Assembly: GCA_030077755.1 (NCBI GenBank)
Contig: JAQJZZ010000010.1
Span: 1,612,001-1,676,000, forward strand
Length of the DNA stretch: 64,000 bases
DNA from: Filosporella fistucella
Lineage: Eukaryota; Ascomycota; Leotiomycetes; Helotiales
Direction: 5' to 3'
The notes below the pieces were generated by a model. That model saw nothing but the letters and a program-made list of their open reading frames with translations, had not been told where the DNA came from and did no database searches. The number at the start of each line of letters is the position of its first letter. Within the stretch, counting starts at the first letter, position 1. A program made the position numbers and the translations under genes. Positions 1-11,617 of the stretch are shown here, one piece after another.

Positions 1-83
1 ACGATTGAAGTAATAAATCTGAAGATGAAGCAAACTCGAGATTACCTCAATAGCTCGCAAAGATTGAGATCAAATAAGCAACT

Positions 84-997
84 ATGGCAGAATTAGGCTC
101 ACCATCACCTCATCCGGGGCCAGGTAGTCTACGTCTCGTTAATGGAAAAGATCCTAAGTGCACGACGAGAAGGTTCAAAGCTCTGATGAGCATGTCTCCT
201 GTCAATTTGGTACCATTCAGACCTAATAGGAAGCTTGCGGGTGGGGGAAAGAAACCATGCAGACCTGAGGAAGCCTGGGTAGGGACAGAGGTTGGCGACG
301 TGGAAGAACGACCTTGTGACAGATGTGCAGGAAATCTTGGGCCCTTCGTTAACTGCGTAACTGTGCCTAGCTATTTCGGAGGCGCCTGTACCAACTGCCA
401 CTACTCATCAATGAATAGCGAGTGCTCGTTTGTTCACTGTAAGTATTGGTTTGCAAGATGCTCTTTCTTCATCGTATAAATCTTGATTGCGATCTTCGAC
501 GCTAATAGCACTTCGCAGGGGAACAAGGATATGAAGCTGCAGCATACGCAGAAGAGAACCCAGCTCCAGAAATCCCAGGAATGGCTCCAGCGATCTATTA
601 TGGAGGCTTATTAGCGGATCTTGGTCAAGATCCATTCGCGCCTGCCAAGACTGCCAGTGCGACGAATATTGCAAGCAGCCCGCTTACTGTTAATACTGCA
701 AGCATCGAAACTCGATCCGGCGCCTGCAGTGCACCAGCTGAAACTATAGCTCGTGGAGGGAGAGGTGTTAGACGAATTACTCCCACTCTAGTGATTGTTG
801 AAGCTAAGGCTGCAGGATTTGGCGACACTGCTGAGCAGGCGCTGGCATATGCTCGTGCTTTAACGCCAGAGCAGCGCGCTAGAGAGCGAAAGCGCATTCG
901 GAGAGAATTGATGGCTCTTGAGCAAGCCGATAACGAAACAAACGACCTCAAAAATTCCGAGAATGAAACAGAAAATCGGAATGATGAAACAGTTTAA
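84..997 (+). CDS. DUF3716-family cysteine-rich protein
   Basis: Two exons, 84-438 and 519-997, joined across an 80-bp GTAAGT...CAG intron with a GCTAAT branch site; 277 aa. The start is the first ATG after an in-frame TAA. The centre (about residues 78-118) carries six cysteines (C78, C81, C91, C102, C105, C114) in PCDRC and GGACTNCHY contexts, the pattern of the fungal DUF3716 domain, probably a small zinc-binding fold. The C-terminal third is rich in Glu, Arg, Ala and Asn and looks disordered or coiled. Members are common in repeat-rich fungal genomes and have no established function. Family assignment rests on recognition of the cysteine pattern; a nucleic-acid-binding role would only be a guess. 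Confidence 0.7.
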
Positions 998-1877
998 GAT
1001 TTGTCTATCCTGAGAAATTGCTGACATTCGGAAGGTGAAGTTGTCGATAATGGCTGCGGATTGCTCGCAATTTTTTGTTACTGTTGACCAAAGCAAAGAG
1101 GGACTCTCGCGTGCGTCTGGGGATTTTCAAAATTGTCACTTGGAAACTGTGGATACTAAAGCCGTTAGTTGAAGCCAAGCCAGTGAGTTTCTGCTACGAC
1201 AATCGAAGCACAAAAGGTCTATTTGAAAAGGCGGAACTCTCAGCTACCATGCGTCGAGTTGAGTCTTTTGATACGGTCTTTTGCAGCCCCCATATCTGCA
1301 AGTGACTGCCGTCCTTCCAACATTGACTGTAATAGGGCCGATTATCCGAGGTTAGTCGTAATTGAATCTGCTTTCGTTATCTCCACATGTGTGCTCTGCG
1401 GGCTCGTGGCACTCATTTTGGGATTTGGGAAGAATTGAGTCGTATACTGGTGAATCGCGTCGCCGTCATTCTTGTTGTTTCAACTGGCGCACTTTTGACC
1501 AACTCACATGACCGAGCCTTGGCATTTGAATCAAGGAAGGAGTTCCATCCTCATCACATTCCTAAAAACCCTACCATTCAACTTAATTTGAGTTTCGGAT
1601 CTGTCTCCGAGATTTTCCAAGGGCGTTTTTATTCTCTGTCGCTGATCATGGCGACTTTGCCTGCAATTTGCAGGTGGAAAATAGGGATAGGTAAATTTCA
1701 CGTAAAACCTGGAGCTGAGTAAGCCTCACCACAAGGACCGTGTTGATTGCTGTGGTCTAGTTTTACTTTCACCAATATACAATTCCCCTACATTCCGAAC
1801 GCTTGTCTATCGGAGGTTGAGACTCCCAACATAAGGTCCAATTTTTCGTCTCATTCCATCAGCTGTCACGAGAAGTC
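998..1877. other. Intergenic, no supported gene
   Basis: About 880 bp between the DUF3716 gene and a Zn2Cys6 regulator. Only short unrelated open frames without recognisable domains are seen; the 3' part is presumably the promoter of the regulator. Confidence 0.5.
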
Positions 1878-3309
1878 ATGCCTATCCCGAGCCGGGGTGA
1901 CCTCTCGGAACTTACCCCGAAACGTACATTCAAGAAGTCATACAAGAAATCGACGAAGGTAGATGCTCGATCCTTTGGCTATTTGTAGAATTCGTCTCAC
2001 TGAATATACAGGGTTGCACCGAGTGCAAATTACGCAAAATCAAAGTAAAGATTCCTGCAAATGCTGTGGAAGTATTTTAACAGTAAAACTCCAGTGCAAT
2101 GAAGTCCGGCCTGTGTGTGGTAATTGCGCGAAACGATATGTCGACCCTATTTGCTGTCGATATTTGACTGCTGAAAGGCCGAACGGGAGATCAAGCGGAC
2201 ATTCGAGTGATACCAATAGTACTCTTCCCTCGATCGACAAAAGTCTCTCTATCAGGCCAGAAGGCGTGACCCATTTACTGGAACTAAAGCTCATGCACCA
2301 CTTCACTCAGACGACTGGGAGATTTCGATCTGGTAAAATGACTGAGCTAGCTCTGGACTCTCTATGGGGGACTGAGCTGGCACAGATGGCATTCTCATCT
2401 GATATTGTGCTCAATTCACTTTTAGCTATCGCTGCTCTCAACCTTCATTCTCTCCAGCCAGAAGACAGAAGCCTGGTGTTTGCTTCACGATACTATATTG
2501 ATAAAGCGGTAGTGAAACACCGCAGGGCTCTAGACCAGTATGTTGCACCTTGCTAGTTATCTAGCTTCATCACTAGTCTGCCAATCGTCGCGCCAACCCT
2601 GAAAATCTCCATACTCTAACATGATAACAGTGTTAGCAAAGACAACTCAGAGATACTCTCTGCTGCAGCTGTGATACTCGCACATTACAACTGGCTGGCT
2701 ACTCACAGCCGCGATGCTCAAGAGCCATACATTATTGACCTGAAGACATATCGAATGTGTGCTGGTGCAAAATATTTGTTAGAAGATGTCAGTCCGCGGC
2801 TCGGAAAGTACAACTTTTTCGGAACTGTTATCATGAGATATGAAGAGACAGAGACCCGTTATGACGAGGAGTTCATGAAAAAAGTTTCGTATGACATGCA
2901 TTCGTTTTCGGAAGCTCTTGACTCCAAGGAGATCTATGCCAGTGCAAAGGAATTATACGAAACGGTCATTAGGGACATTACTGCAACGTGCGATATCATC
3001 GCTACCGGGCGAGCAGATATCTCGACTGTCGAGCAACGGATCGTCACCATTCTGCATCGATTGCCGCAACAATTCGTTCAACTTCTCCATGAACAAGAGT
3101 CATTTGCGATAGGTCTTCTTATACGTAATATGGCACTTTTGGAACTACTCGACGATCATTCAGCATGGTGGATTCATGGCGTGGGCGCCGATAGTGTTGT
3201 GCCCAGAGCAGTTCATGGAATGCGAAAATTACTTCCACCAGAAGATTTATGGATCATGGACTGGCCTTTGAAAATTGTCTCCGGCGAGATCAAGGTTGTC
3301 AACTCCTGA
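1878..3309 (+). CDS. Zn2Cys6 transcription factor
   Basis: Spliced from exons 1878-1958, 2012-2044, 2095-2537 and 2631-3309 (introns of 53, 50 and 93 bp); 411 aa. Splicing rebuilds a full binuclear zinc cluster at residues 28-52 starting GCTECKLRKIKCNE and ending CGNCAKR. It is preceded by a basic stretch (KRTFKKSYKKSTK) typical of this class. The rest resembles the fungal-specific TF domain of the short sterol-uptake-regulator-like group: HHFTQTTGRF near residue 110 and a C-terminal WPLKIVSGEI. Nuclear DNA-binding regulator by family. The four-exon model is an inference supported by phase and by the restored cysteine spacing. The stop at 3309 lies only 50 bp from the convergent oxidase gene, and an alternative 3' end is possible. 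Its targets are unknown. Confidence 0.8.
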
Positions 3310-3359
3310 AGTGCCAAAAGCAGTCGAGGAAAGGATTGAGAATATGGATCTATGGTACT

Positions 3360-4802
3360 CTACAAATAAAGCTCTAGTCTTGGCACAGCCAGGGCGAAGA
3401 CATTTGCTCCATCGTACTTGTCTTTCAACAAGACTACTTCCCGGGCATTTTTTCCGAAAATCTTGGACAGTGGCATCTCACCTGGGCTCAAACCTGGGGG
3501 ATCGAGGCTTATATATATGCCTGGAAGGATGTTCTCAGGATCGGTCTGCATCAGTGTCTTGTGAGTTTTGTTAGCCCAGTCAAGACTTGCTTGCCTGTTT
3601 TCTTCCAAGAACGACACTCCTAAGATCTCTATCATGAAATGTGGAGCACGAGTTCCAAATACGGAGCTCTCATTTGGATTGGTAGATGGACCACGCAGTT
3701 CGTGTATGGAAACCATAGTTGCTGGATCTGACGGCATCTCTTCTAGACTGGTACCAAGTATGGCTGTGACCTCTGGGGTCAATTGACGGAGACTGTGTGT
3801 TCGACTGGAGCCATGAACGGCAGGTTGGATAAACTGCTCCATTGATTTCATCCAGGCCGGTACCGTCGTTTCCTCGATGGTATTCATTACGACGTTCCCC
3901 AGAGCCTCGACTTTGGCAAGCCATTGCCGGCCAGTCTCGAAACCTTCGGAGCTCCAAGTGAACGCCACCATCAAAACCTTGCCATGCGGCCCATTAACGA
4001 CGATCTGTTGTAGGGAGAGTTGAGGAGGAATCCCTCTGTTCGAAAAATCCTGATACGCGACATTGAACCTCTGGAAGGTGGTGCCGATGCTTCCCATATT
4101 AAAGAACAAAGATCCGGTGAGAATCTGCCGAATGGTTAGGACAGTATAGCACATTGGACAGCCTTTAAAGCCAACTTACTTTTTGAGAGGATACACCTTG
4201 ATCGTCAATTCTACAATGACTCCGAAAATACCACCAGCACCACGAATACCCTTCAGCAGTGTCTCGTCCGCATCAACGATATCCCCATCTGGGTTAACAA
4301 TCTTTGCACCAAGGATCTGATCTACCCCCAAACCGTATTGAGCACTGAAGGGACCGTAGCCTCCATATGATGACCATCCAACATACCCAACACTGCCAAT
4401 CGCCCCAGTCGCAGCAACAAGTCCATGATTCTCTAATTCTTGCTGAACATCTTGCTGTAGAATCCCTCCACCAAGCTTAGCAGATTTATTCCCTTCTTGC
4501 ACGTGCACATACTTGATATCTCTCATATCAATCGTCAATGCATCTTTGACCTGCGACAAGCCAAAGATATTGTGTCCTCCAGCCCGAATCACGAATTTCA
4601 TCCCAGCTGATTTGGCGAATTTGACGAGTAAGGCTACATCTGCTGCACTCCGTGGTCGCACAATTGCAAGTGGATCATCTTTGTTGTCTAGACAGTAGAT
4701 TTCCCTGAGAGTGGCATAGTTGGGAGAGGTGGGGTGTGCATAGGTGATATGTTGATGTAAGTACAGGAATTCTCCGAGAGCTAAGAGTTGATCGGATGCC
4801 AT
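3360..4802 (-). CDS. BBE-type FAD-linked oxidase
   Basis: Exon 1 starts at 4802 (MASDQLLALGEF); exon 2 ends at 3360; about 460 aa. The N-terminal half is the FAD-binding PCMH fold: VRPRSAADVALLVKFA, then RAGGHN, whose His is the usual covalent FAD attachment point. GWSSYGGYGP replaces the common GGGYG loop. The second cysteinyl FAD link of glucooligosaccharide oxidases (GxxC) is absent, so a single covalent link is expected. The C-terminal half is the BBE substrate domain. Intron borders are ambiguous: the best donor (GTAAGT at 4179) with the obvious acceptor (4125) gives a 55-bp intron that breaks the frame. A 72-bp intron from 4196 keeps the frame but drops VYPLKK. Family members oxidise sugars, alkaloids or polyketides. 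Being next to the sugar-acid genes makes a carbohydrate substrate conceivable, but this is not shown. Confidence 0.75.
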
Positions 4803-5541
4803 ATTGAATAGGAGAGGAGTTCGTACTTGAAGAAGAACATATGAATGTATGGAGTATTCCTCTCCTTTATATACATACCATTCTCTCTTTTTCTCTGAGC
4901 ACACTCAAGCTCCCACGAACCCTGTCGATTTCGATCCTGCTACCGACTACCGAATAAGCACAACGCGAACGCGAGTTCATATGATTGGCAGGTTATGTAC
5001 GGTCTAGAATAGGCGAGCCCCTAACAGGGAAGAAGGAGAGCTTTCTGACGCTGGAAGTCACATGAGCTGACACTTTGCTAAGAGCTGAGGGAGTAAACCT
5101 GGACGTGAATGATGCGAGTGTTTGACGTGAACATCCTCTGAAAGGTTCGGAGAATTCGACGTACTTGTCCTATACGCGGTGAAATGTAAATCATTGCTGC
5201 TTACGTGCCATACCTGCCGTGCCCAGCACTGAAGCTGAGCAATGGACTTACGTCGCGGCTTGTGGTGTATCTGCGACTCCAATCTCTGCTTCATCAGGAC
5301 TCTGGCGGAAGATTTGGCGCTTCTCCTTTCTCGAGGCAGCAAAAGATTGGGCGGGGATGATTTCTAAGCCAATGCGTAAATTTACTTGTATTCTCAATCA
5401 TTCATACATTCTCACTAATCCTAGTAACATCCAACATTTTGAACGAGTGTTCAATGCCGGTATTGAACTATATCCGGAAACTTGGTCCTTCCACTATAAG
5501 AGCTCCGTCACTTGTGCTCTAGTCACTCAGTACCCTGAACC
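4803..5541. other. Intergenic between oxidase and MFS genes
   Basis: About 740 bp holding the oxidase promoter and the transporter 3' flank. A TTTCCGG core in reverse orientation (CCGGAAA, 5474-5480) is present, but not the longer CTTTTCCGG form seen in the neighbouring cluster. Open frames here have no recognisable domains. Confidence 0.5.
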
Positions 5542-7574
5542 CTAGACGAGGAATCTGAAGCCATTATCAGCGGCGATACCAGGAAGTCCTTGTTCCTCCG
5601 CATCTTTTCTCCTCTCTCTGTCACCAGCATGGCTATTGACTCCTTCAACTGCCTCTCCCATGTCCAGCTTCCTGTTCAACCGATTCAAGTGGAAACGAAG
5701 GATTGTAGCGAATACAATGGACATCAAAGACATTCCCATATTGACACACATTGCATTGACTATCAGCAAGTGTCAGCCTCTGCATAGTCAGTATGTTGGG
5801 AAATGACTTACCATAGCGAGGACCGTCGCTGGCTAGAAAAAGGTCACGAATCAGTACCACATAAGCTTGATATAAGTGTCACCTACTTGGATAGAGAAAT
5901 GGAGAATATATTTGTGCCGCGTTACTCAACGCATTGATACCAGCAAGCGCTGCGGCACGTTTGGCTGGAGGACGAGGTAAGACTTTCCAGGTTAGCGTTG
6001 CGTCCACCTTTGGTTGGAGAACACATAACCTACCATTGGAAATCCAACTCAAAGTCACAACATAACCAGAGTAGTTACTCCCTATCATGATGCACATCGC
6101 ACTTCCCAAAGGTCAGCAAACGAATAAAACGATGATGGGCAAGCATACAAGTATCTTGGTGCAAACGCTGTTGTTGTTACAGCAATAATGAAAGCGACCA
6201 CCGAAACGATTGGAGGGAGCGCGATGTGGAAATACCGCTCTCCTGTCTTGTCGGCATGCCACGCATTTGCTAAAATTGCGAAAACTCCGATCAAATATGG
6301 AGGGGTTGTAAGAAGAAGTGTGGTGATGTTGTTTTTACCCAGCCCTTTGACTACAGTAGGGAATAAAGTAGTGACAGTTCCAGTTGCTGTGAATCCATAG
6401 GTTGTGGCAAGTAGAAGCCATGCCTTTGGATCTCTGTCCGTTATCAGCGATTTGTTCTTACTATTATTTATCTTGACTTACTTCGCTGCAAGCTTTGCGC
6501 CATGAAAGAAAGTTTGTTGCTTGCTGCTGACCCAATCATCCTCTCCAATATCTTCATCAAGTCGCCACGCCGCGAGCTGCTTCTCTTCCTCTGTGAGCCA
6601 GGTTGTTGTTCTTGGGAAGTCTGGAAGGATGAAAAATGCAAAGAAAGCTACGAAGACCTGCGGGGAATAAGTATTGGTCAACTGGAGGCTCAGGTCGACA
6701 TACAGTGACCACTCCTTCCACGATGAAGAGCCATCTCCAGGCAGATATCCCTCGTGCACCATCAAGTCCACTAGTAATGCCAGCAGCGATCAAGCCTGAG
6801 AAGGCACCCGAAACCAGCGAGCCAGAGTATAGTACAGCCGTACGCTTGACTAGCTCTTTTCTCGTATACCATGCCGAAAGATAATATAAACATCCGGGCT
6901 GTCCATGTCAGTCTAATCCACGACGGCGTAGTGAAAACTTACAAAGTATGCAGCTTCTACGAAACCCAATATGAATCGACATGCTAGAAGTCCCCCATAG
7001 GTCTGACAGACTGCAGTAAGTCCTGACACGATACCCCAAACCACCATGCAAGCAGGTAAATACCAGGATGGTTTGCCAAGTTTGTTCAAGAGCATATTTG
7101 AAGGCACTACGGACTGTTAACATCATTCCTCAAACTATTCAAGTGAATAACTACCTTGCATCAACAAGTATCCCACGAATAAAATACTAACAGACGTCTG
7201 CCAAATCAGCACGGGTACAACGTTACATAGTAAAGCGAGTTTACCTGAAATTGATTCCCATGCATCTTTAAATCTTTCTCTAGACCTGCTAGTCTGGCAG
7301 CGGCAATATTGTTTCGATCCAGATAGTTCAAGATATACATAAGCACGATCAGCGGCATCAGTCTCAAATCGATTTTCTTTCGAAGTGCAGACTCAAGTTG
7401 CTGCCTGTGTTCGAGAGACCACCCTTGGATGAGCTCTGGGGCACGGCTCTTCTTCTCTGGCACGCTTTCGTGTGTCGAGGCATTCTCAACCATCTCGACT
7501 TGATCCATGCCTGCTTTCCGATCAGCAGATGGCTCGTTAGTCGAAGAATGTGAAGTGATGCTGTTTTCTGCCAT
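5542..7574 (-). CDS. MFS transporter, ACS (anion:cation symporter) family
   Basis: Ten exons by hand splicing (7574-7245, 7197-7155, 7106-6943, 6898-6704, 6657-6482, 6433-6149, 6101-6034, 5982-5887, 5832-5812, 5759-5542); all phases close, giving 531 aa. The first membrane segment contains YILNYLDRNNIAAARLAG, the hallmark of the Dal5/Tna1/allantoate-permease branch. PSNMLLNK, LLACRFILGFVEAAYFPG, WRWLFIVEG and PRPPAKRAAALAGINALSN follow in the expected order for a twelve-helix plasma-membrane permease. This family moves organic anions such as vitamins, allantoate, tartrate and sugar acids; bacterial DgoT (galactonate) belongs to the same superfamily branch. It is the left border of the dehydratase-aldolase cluster and shares its CTTTTCCGG-like promoter sites, so uptake of the pathway's acid substrate is the leading inference. 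Confidence 0.88.
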
Positions 7575-7780
7575 CTTGATCCGTATCTAGCAGTAGGTGT
7601 TATGCCTCGAAAAAGGATGCTGAGGGATGTTGGTTGAGAAGAACCGGATATCGAGAACTCAATTAAGTACTTGTAAGATTAGAATTATGAATAATCCACT
7701 TGAACATTTGGGGTATATCGTTCACGCGACTGGCTTCTGGGCCCCGGATTGTAGAGGCTCCACAAGCCACCTCCACCAAT

Positions 7781-7879
7781 TGCGGAAGCCACGAAGCTTG
7801 TTAATGCCCAGGAAAAGGTACCATGGATAGACTACTGTTGGGCTTTTCCTGGGCAATAACAAGCTTCGTGGCTTCCGCA
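7781..7879. repeat. 37-bp inverted repeat with 25-bp spacer
   Basis: Left arm 7781-7817 begins TGCGGAAGCCACGAAGC; right arm 7843-7879 is its reverse complement with one mismatch. The 25-bp spacer (7818-7842) would be the loop of a long stem. No coding potential, and no target-site duplication could be assigned. It could be a MITE-like remnant, a cruciform, or a transcribed hairpin in the MFS leader or promoter. Confidence 0.85.
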
Positions 7880-7922
7880 CTTGACGGAAAGTCAAATTTG
7901 GAAGGCCCCTGTTGAAGAGGGG

Positions 7923-7941
7923 TTTTCCGGGTGACGGAAAA
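7923..7941. promoter_or_regulatory. Palindromic TTTTCCG site upstream of the MFS gene
   Basis: TTTTCCG, five bases, CGGAAAA: a perfect inverted repeat about 350 bp upstream of the transporter start. CCG...CGG half-site pairs with a fixed spacer are the usual binding form of Zn2Cys6 dimers. The same 7-mer recurs in the other cluster promoters. Confidence 0.5.
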
Positions 7942-8240
7942 GCTTGGGGGTAGTCCTTTACGATGATCCTCGCACAGAAGTAGCAGGTACTCCGGGATCA
8001 GATACATGACCACAGGATATGTATTCCAAGATTGATATCGGTAATGTGGACGGCAAGTATGAAGAAAAATAGCAAGGTTTATACACATGCAGCAACCGAT
8101 GAGGAGGATCAGCCATGGCGTCTTGCACTTTCTGTGCGTCACTCACACCACGCGCGACACGTACGCCACGCGCATCACATAGTATAATGGGAAATGGTAA
8201 TTAAAAAGAGGATATATGTATTCTATGTATCAACAATAAA

Positions 8241-11200
8241 CTACCACTCCTTTCGCCAACTATCTACAAATTTCTTCACAAGGCCACTTCCAATAACATC
8301 ATAGCCATTTCGAATAGCTTCGCATTTCTTCCCCGTCTCTTCTGTCAAGAAAACAAGGCCCTTTCTGCCCGGTTTATCGTTATCGTATTTCTCAGAGAAG
8401 AAATCGAGCAATTTGATTGTTGGATTCTTTTCTGGGTTGGCGTCGCTCTCACGCAAACGTCGAACCCACTCTCTTTGAGAGACTGCTTCGAAATCTAATC
8501 CGGCATCTCTAAGTGCAGGAAGCAAATCGTCGGTCCAGTGAAAGAGACGAGAGTTTTGTACATGATATACGATTGACTGATCTTTGGAGGTAACGTTTGT
8601 GTGTGGAGAAGGCTTGATGTCAGCACACTCCAATACTGCAGAAGCGACGACATCGACTGGAAGCCACGACGGCGTCTAAATAACAATTAGCCTTTTGTTA
8701 GGTATTAAAACTTGTGGGACACTCACTTCTTCCAGCATTGGTAACGCTCCAATAGTCACTGCACTTCGTATCATGAGGGAGATTGCCTCCGTGCTATTCC
8801 ACACGCCGATTTGCGTGTCGCCAACTATTTGTCCGACTCTCAGTACTTTCGCTGTCATTCCAGTTTGACTTGCAGCGGCTTTCAAAATTGTCTCCGTTAC
8901 CAATTTCGATCTCGCATATCCCATACTTTGAGCATGCGACAGGTCATTAATGTAAGTCTCCTCGATGACAGCAGGAAGTGGTGTTCCCGCTGCTGCTGAA
9001 ATTGAGGAGCAGAAAAAGAGCTTCGCAGGGTTCGGTGTTGCCACACTCAAGCATAAATTCAGAAGGTTAAATGTGCCCTTGATGTGCTGTTGCTCAAAAC
9101 TGCGGACACCAAGATTGAAATTTACAGCCCAGGCAGAATGGATTACAGTGGTTAAACTTTTTTGAAGTTCATCGACAGTGACTGCATCAAGTCCGAGGTC
9201 TTCGCGGCTTAGATCGGAAGGGAAGCATCGTATTTTTGCACTTCCCGAAGAAACGTCGAGCTGCTTGGTTTGCAAAGATGAAAAAACCCTCTCCTCTGCA
9301 TGGGCTTGCGAAGAGGCACGGACAAGGCAGTAGATAGTTTTGACATTTTCCATTGCCACAAGTTGGGCTAGGATGTGCACTCCGAGTGAGCCGGTGGTAC
9401 CAGTGAGCAACTTTGAAGGTAAGCTAATGAAAGTAAATGAGCGACGAAACACTTACAACCACTTCTCCTTCGACCTCCGCGCTGCCCCGAACGTGCGGAG
9501 AGAAATTAGAATACTTCTGTATCAATTCTTCCATCACTTCTATCTCGCTTTGCTGGACGGCCTCCTCGCCAGTGCGAACGGAGTACAAATGGTCAGCCAG
9601 TGCCGAGACATTAGGGTATTCGAAAACAACATTTTGACCTAGAATGTTATTGTTCAGATCGAGTTGCCTCATCATGAGCCCTCGTGCTGTAATTGCCTGC
9701 AAGCTATCCACGCCGGCTTCGAAGAAGTCCATCGAAGCGTGGAGATTCTCAAAACCCAGCCTTTCTTTGAAGATCTTCAGCAAGTAGAACTCAAGCTCCG
9801 GACGATCTAGCTGGAGACGCTGCTCAGATGAATCATCCTCAGGAGCCTCAAAGCGAGTGTAGATGGCGTCAATGACTGGCTCAAACTTCCTGTAGAACGC
9901 AGCTCGGATCATAGTCCCCTTGTCCGTGCAGGGGTACTCTGTATCGTAATCTAGAATCTCGACCATTTCCCTCGATATCTGGCTGAAAGATTCCACTCTT
10001 GAATTTGCAGCAATAACCACAGGCCATAGTGACTCAAACAAGTCGGACTTGCTCATTCCTAATGACTTCTCACTAGGTATAATGATAAGACCTGGAAATG
10101 CTCTTCCAATCCCAAAAATGCAAGCTTCTCGAACCAGCTCATGCTCCCTTACTTGATGCTCAAATGGAATGGGGAGCACCTTTTCGCCATTCACAAGAGT
10201 AACGCGATCGTCAAGGCGTCCGAGGTATTTCCAAGCATTTGGAATGGTGGGATGAGGACTGAAAAGGTCACTAGTCGCGAATGAATTCGGAGGATCGTCG
10301 GAATTGGATACGACTTTGGACGGCAAGCCATCAAGCACGATGCACTCGAACGTGTTCGGTGCTCGTTGTGCCATATGGATAAACTTCTGGCTTGATGGCA
10401 GCGGTCTCACGTAGTTCCAAGCCTTGTCTTCTACTGGTCGAAACGAAGTCATTAATTGACCAATTTCAGTACTATAATGAGTTAGTCATGTCCATGCAAC
10501 GGGTAAGGGGGAAATATGTATAAACGGCAGGATTCAACATACGCTCCATAATGACCAACGAGATACACGCCTGCCTCTACCAATCTGTCTCCGAGGTCAT
10601 CTGGACAACTGCTACCACCAAATAGGACGAGCTTGCACTTCCTGAGTACCTCGATGCCAGCTTGTGTCTCTGCCAAAAGCTTCAATGCATAGGGCACGCC
10701 ATGGAAACTTTCTGGTTGTACTGCTGTCATAGCTTCAATCAAGTTTGTCCCAGATAAGGGAAGGTTTGCATTAAACAAGGATATCTCCTTGCCTGAGTAT
10801 ACAGCCCTGAAGAAAGAAGAAAGTCCATGGTTGTGGTAAAGTGGCAGTGTCAGGAAGGCACGATGGCCAAAACTGCTAGAATAGTTCATCAAGCATGCTT
10901 TTTGAGTTTGAAAGATTGGCTTTGGAAGGCCAGTCGAACCGGACGAGTGAATGATGAAAGCTATGCGATCAGAGGAAGATGCACTGCCAGCATTTCGCGG
11001 GAACCGAGGTGCTAGAGCTGGTTGGATGTCGTAATCAGATTGGGATAGTAATGGAATGCGGGCTATGCTGATCTGAGACTGGATGGCATCCACTTGTTTG
11101 CTCAGATTCTCCGAGCAAATAACGCGGCTGCATTTTGTTTTTTGCAGCAAAGAGACGTAGGCTTCAGTCGCGAGTCGATTGGAAAGTAGCAGTACTGCAA

Positions 11201-11617
11201 ACCCCAAGCGGTGTAATGCAAATATGCACGCAATATAGTCTAGATTGGAAGGTGCCAGAAGGGCGATGACTTCTGATTCTTCGGAGGACTTGAAACAGAT
11301 TAAAATTGATCAAAATTTTGGTATTCGCAGGGAAATACCTCTGAGCTAAGTCCCAAAGCACGATATTTCTCTGCTCCATGGTCCGCGAATCTATCAAGAT
11401 CTTGGGCGGTGTAATGGACGTAGTCCGCTCGCCCCCTGGGCGTCGATGGGTAACTGACCAGAGGGACGTTTGGAATTGTTTGGCTTCGGTTGTATAGTAG
11501 ATCATCTACTGTATACAAATATTCTGAGGTGAGAGCAATGTTATCACGAGATTGGCCGCTGAGCTTTGACTGGCTGACAGCCACAGCCCTAGACGTTGTG
11601 GTGAGAGTCGTTGACAT
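8241..11617 (-). CDS. NRPS-like carboxylate reductase (A-T-R)
   Basis: Five exons (11617-11339, 11288-10543, 10471-9457, 9410-8727, 8675-8241), phases closing to 1052 aa. Residues about 40-560 form an adenylation domain with the A3 core HSSGSTGLPKP near 207, GHYGATE near 339-344 and YLGRLDDRV. The carrier domain has FFEAGVDSLQ with the phosphopantetheine Ser near 598. From about 681 a thioester-reductase domain follows: LLTGTTGSLG nucleotide-binding loop and the YxxxK pair near 845/849 in SMGYARSK. No condensation domain. Enzymes with this layout activate a carboxylic acid with ATP, tether it and release it as aldehyde or alcohol using NADPH. The substrate cannot be read from sequence. It sits between the transporter and the regulator, inside an apparent sugar-acid cluster. 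It could instead form a small secondary-metabolite pair with the transporter. The promoter carries three CGGAAAA sites. Confidence 0.88.

Larger units (their letters stand above)
7575..8240. other. Intergenic: MFS promoter and NRPS-like gene 3' flank
   Basis: About 670 bp without a gene. It contains a large inverted repeat (7781-7879), a short palindrome TTGAC-GGAAA-GTCAA (7881-7895) and a palindromic TTTTCCG site (7923-7941), described separately. Confidence 0.6.

Noticed and set aside
7772..7780. TCCACCAAT, matching the TCCNCCAAT site reported for the galacturonate regulator GaaR
   Set aside because: Single exact copy; an 8-base motif is expected about twice in this window by chance, and it is absent from the other cluster promoters.
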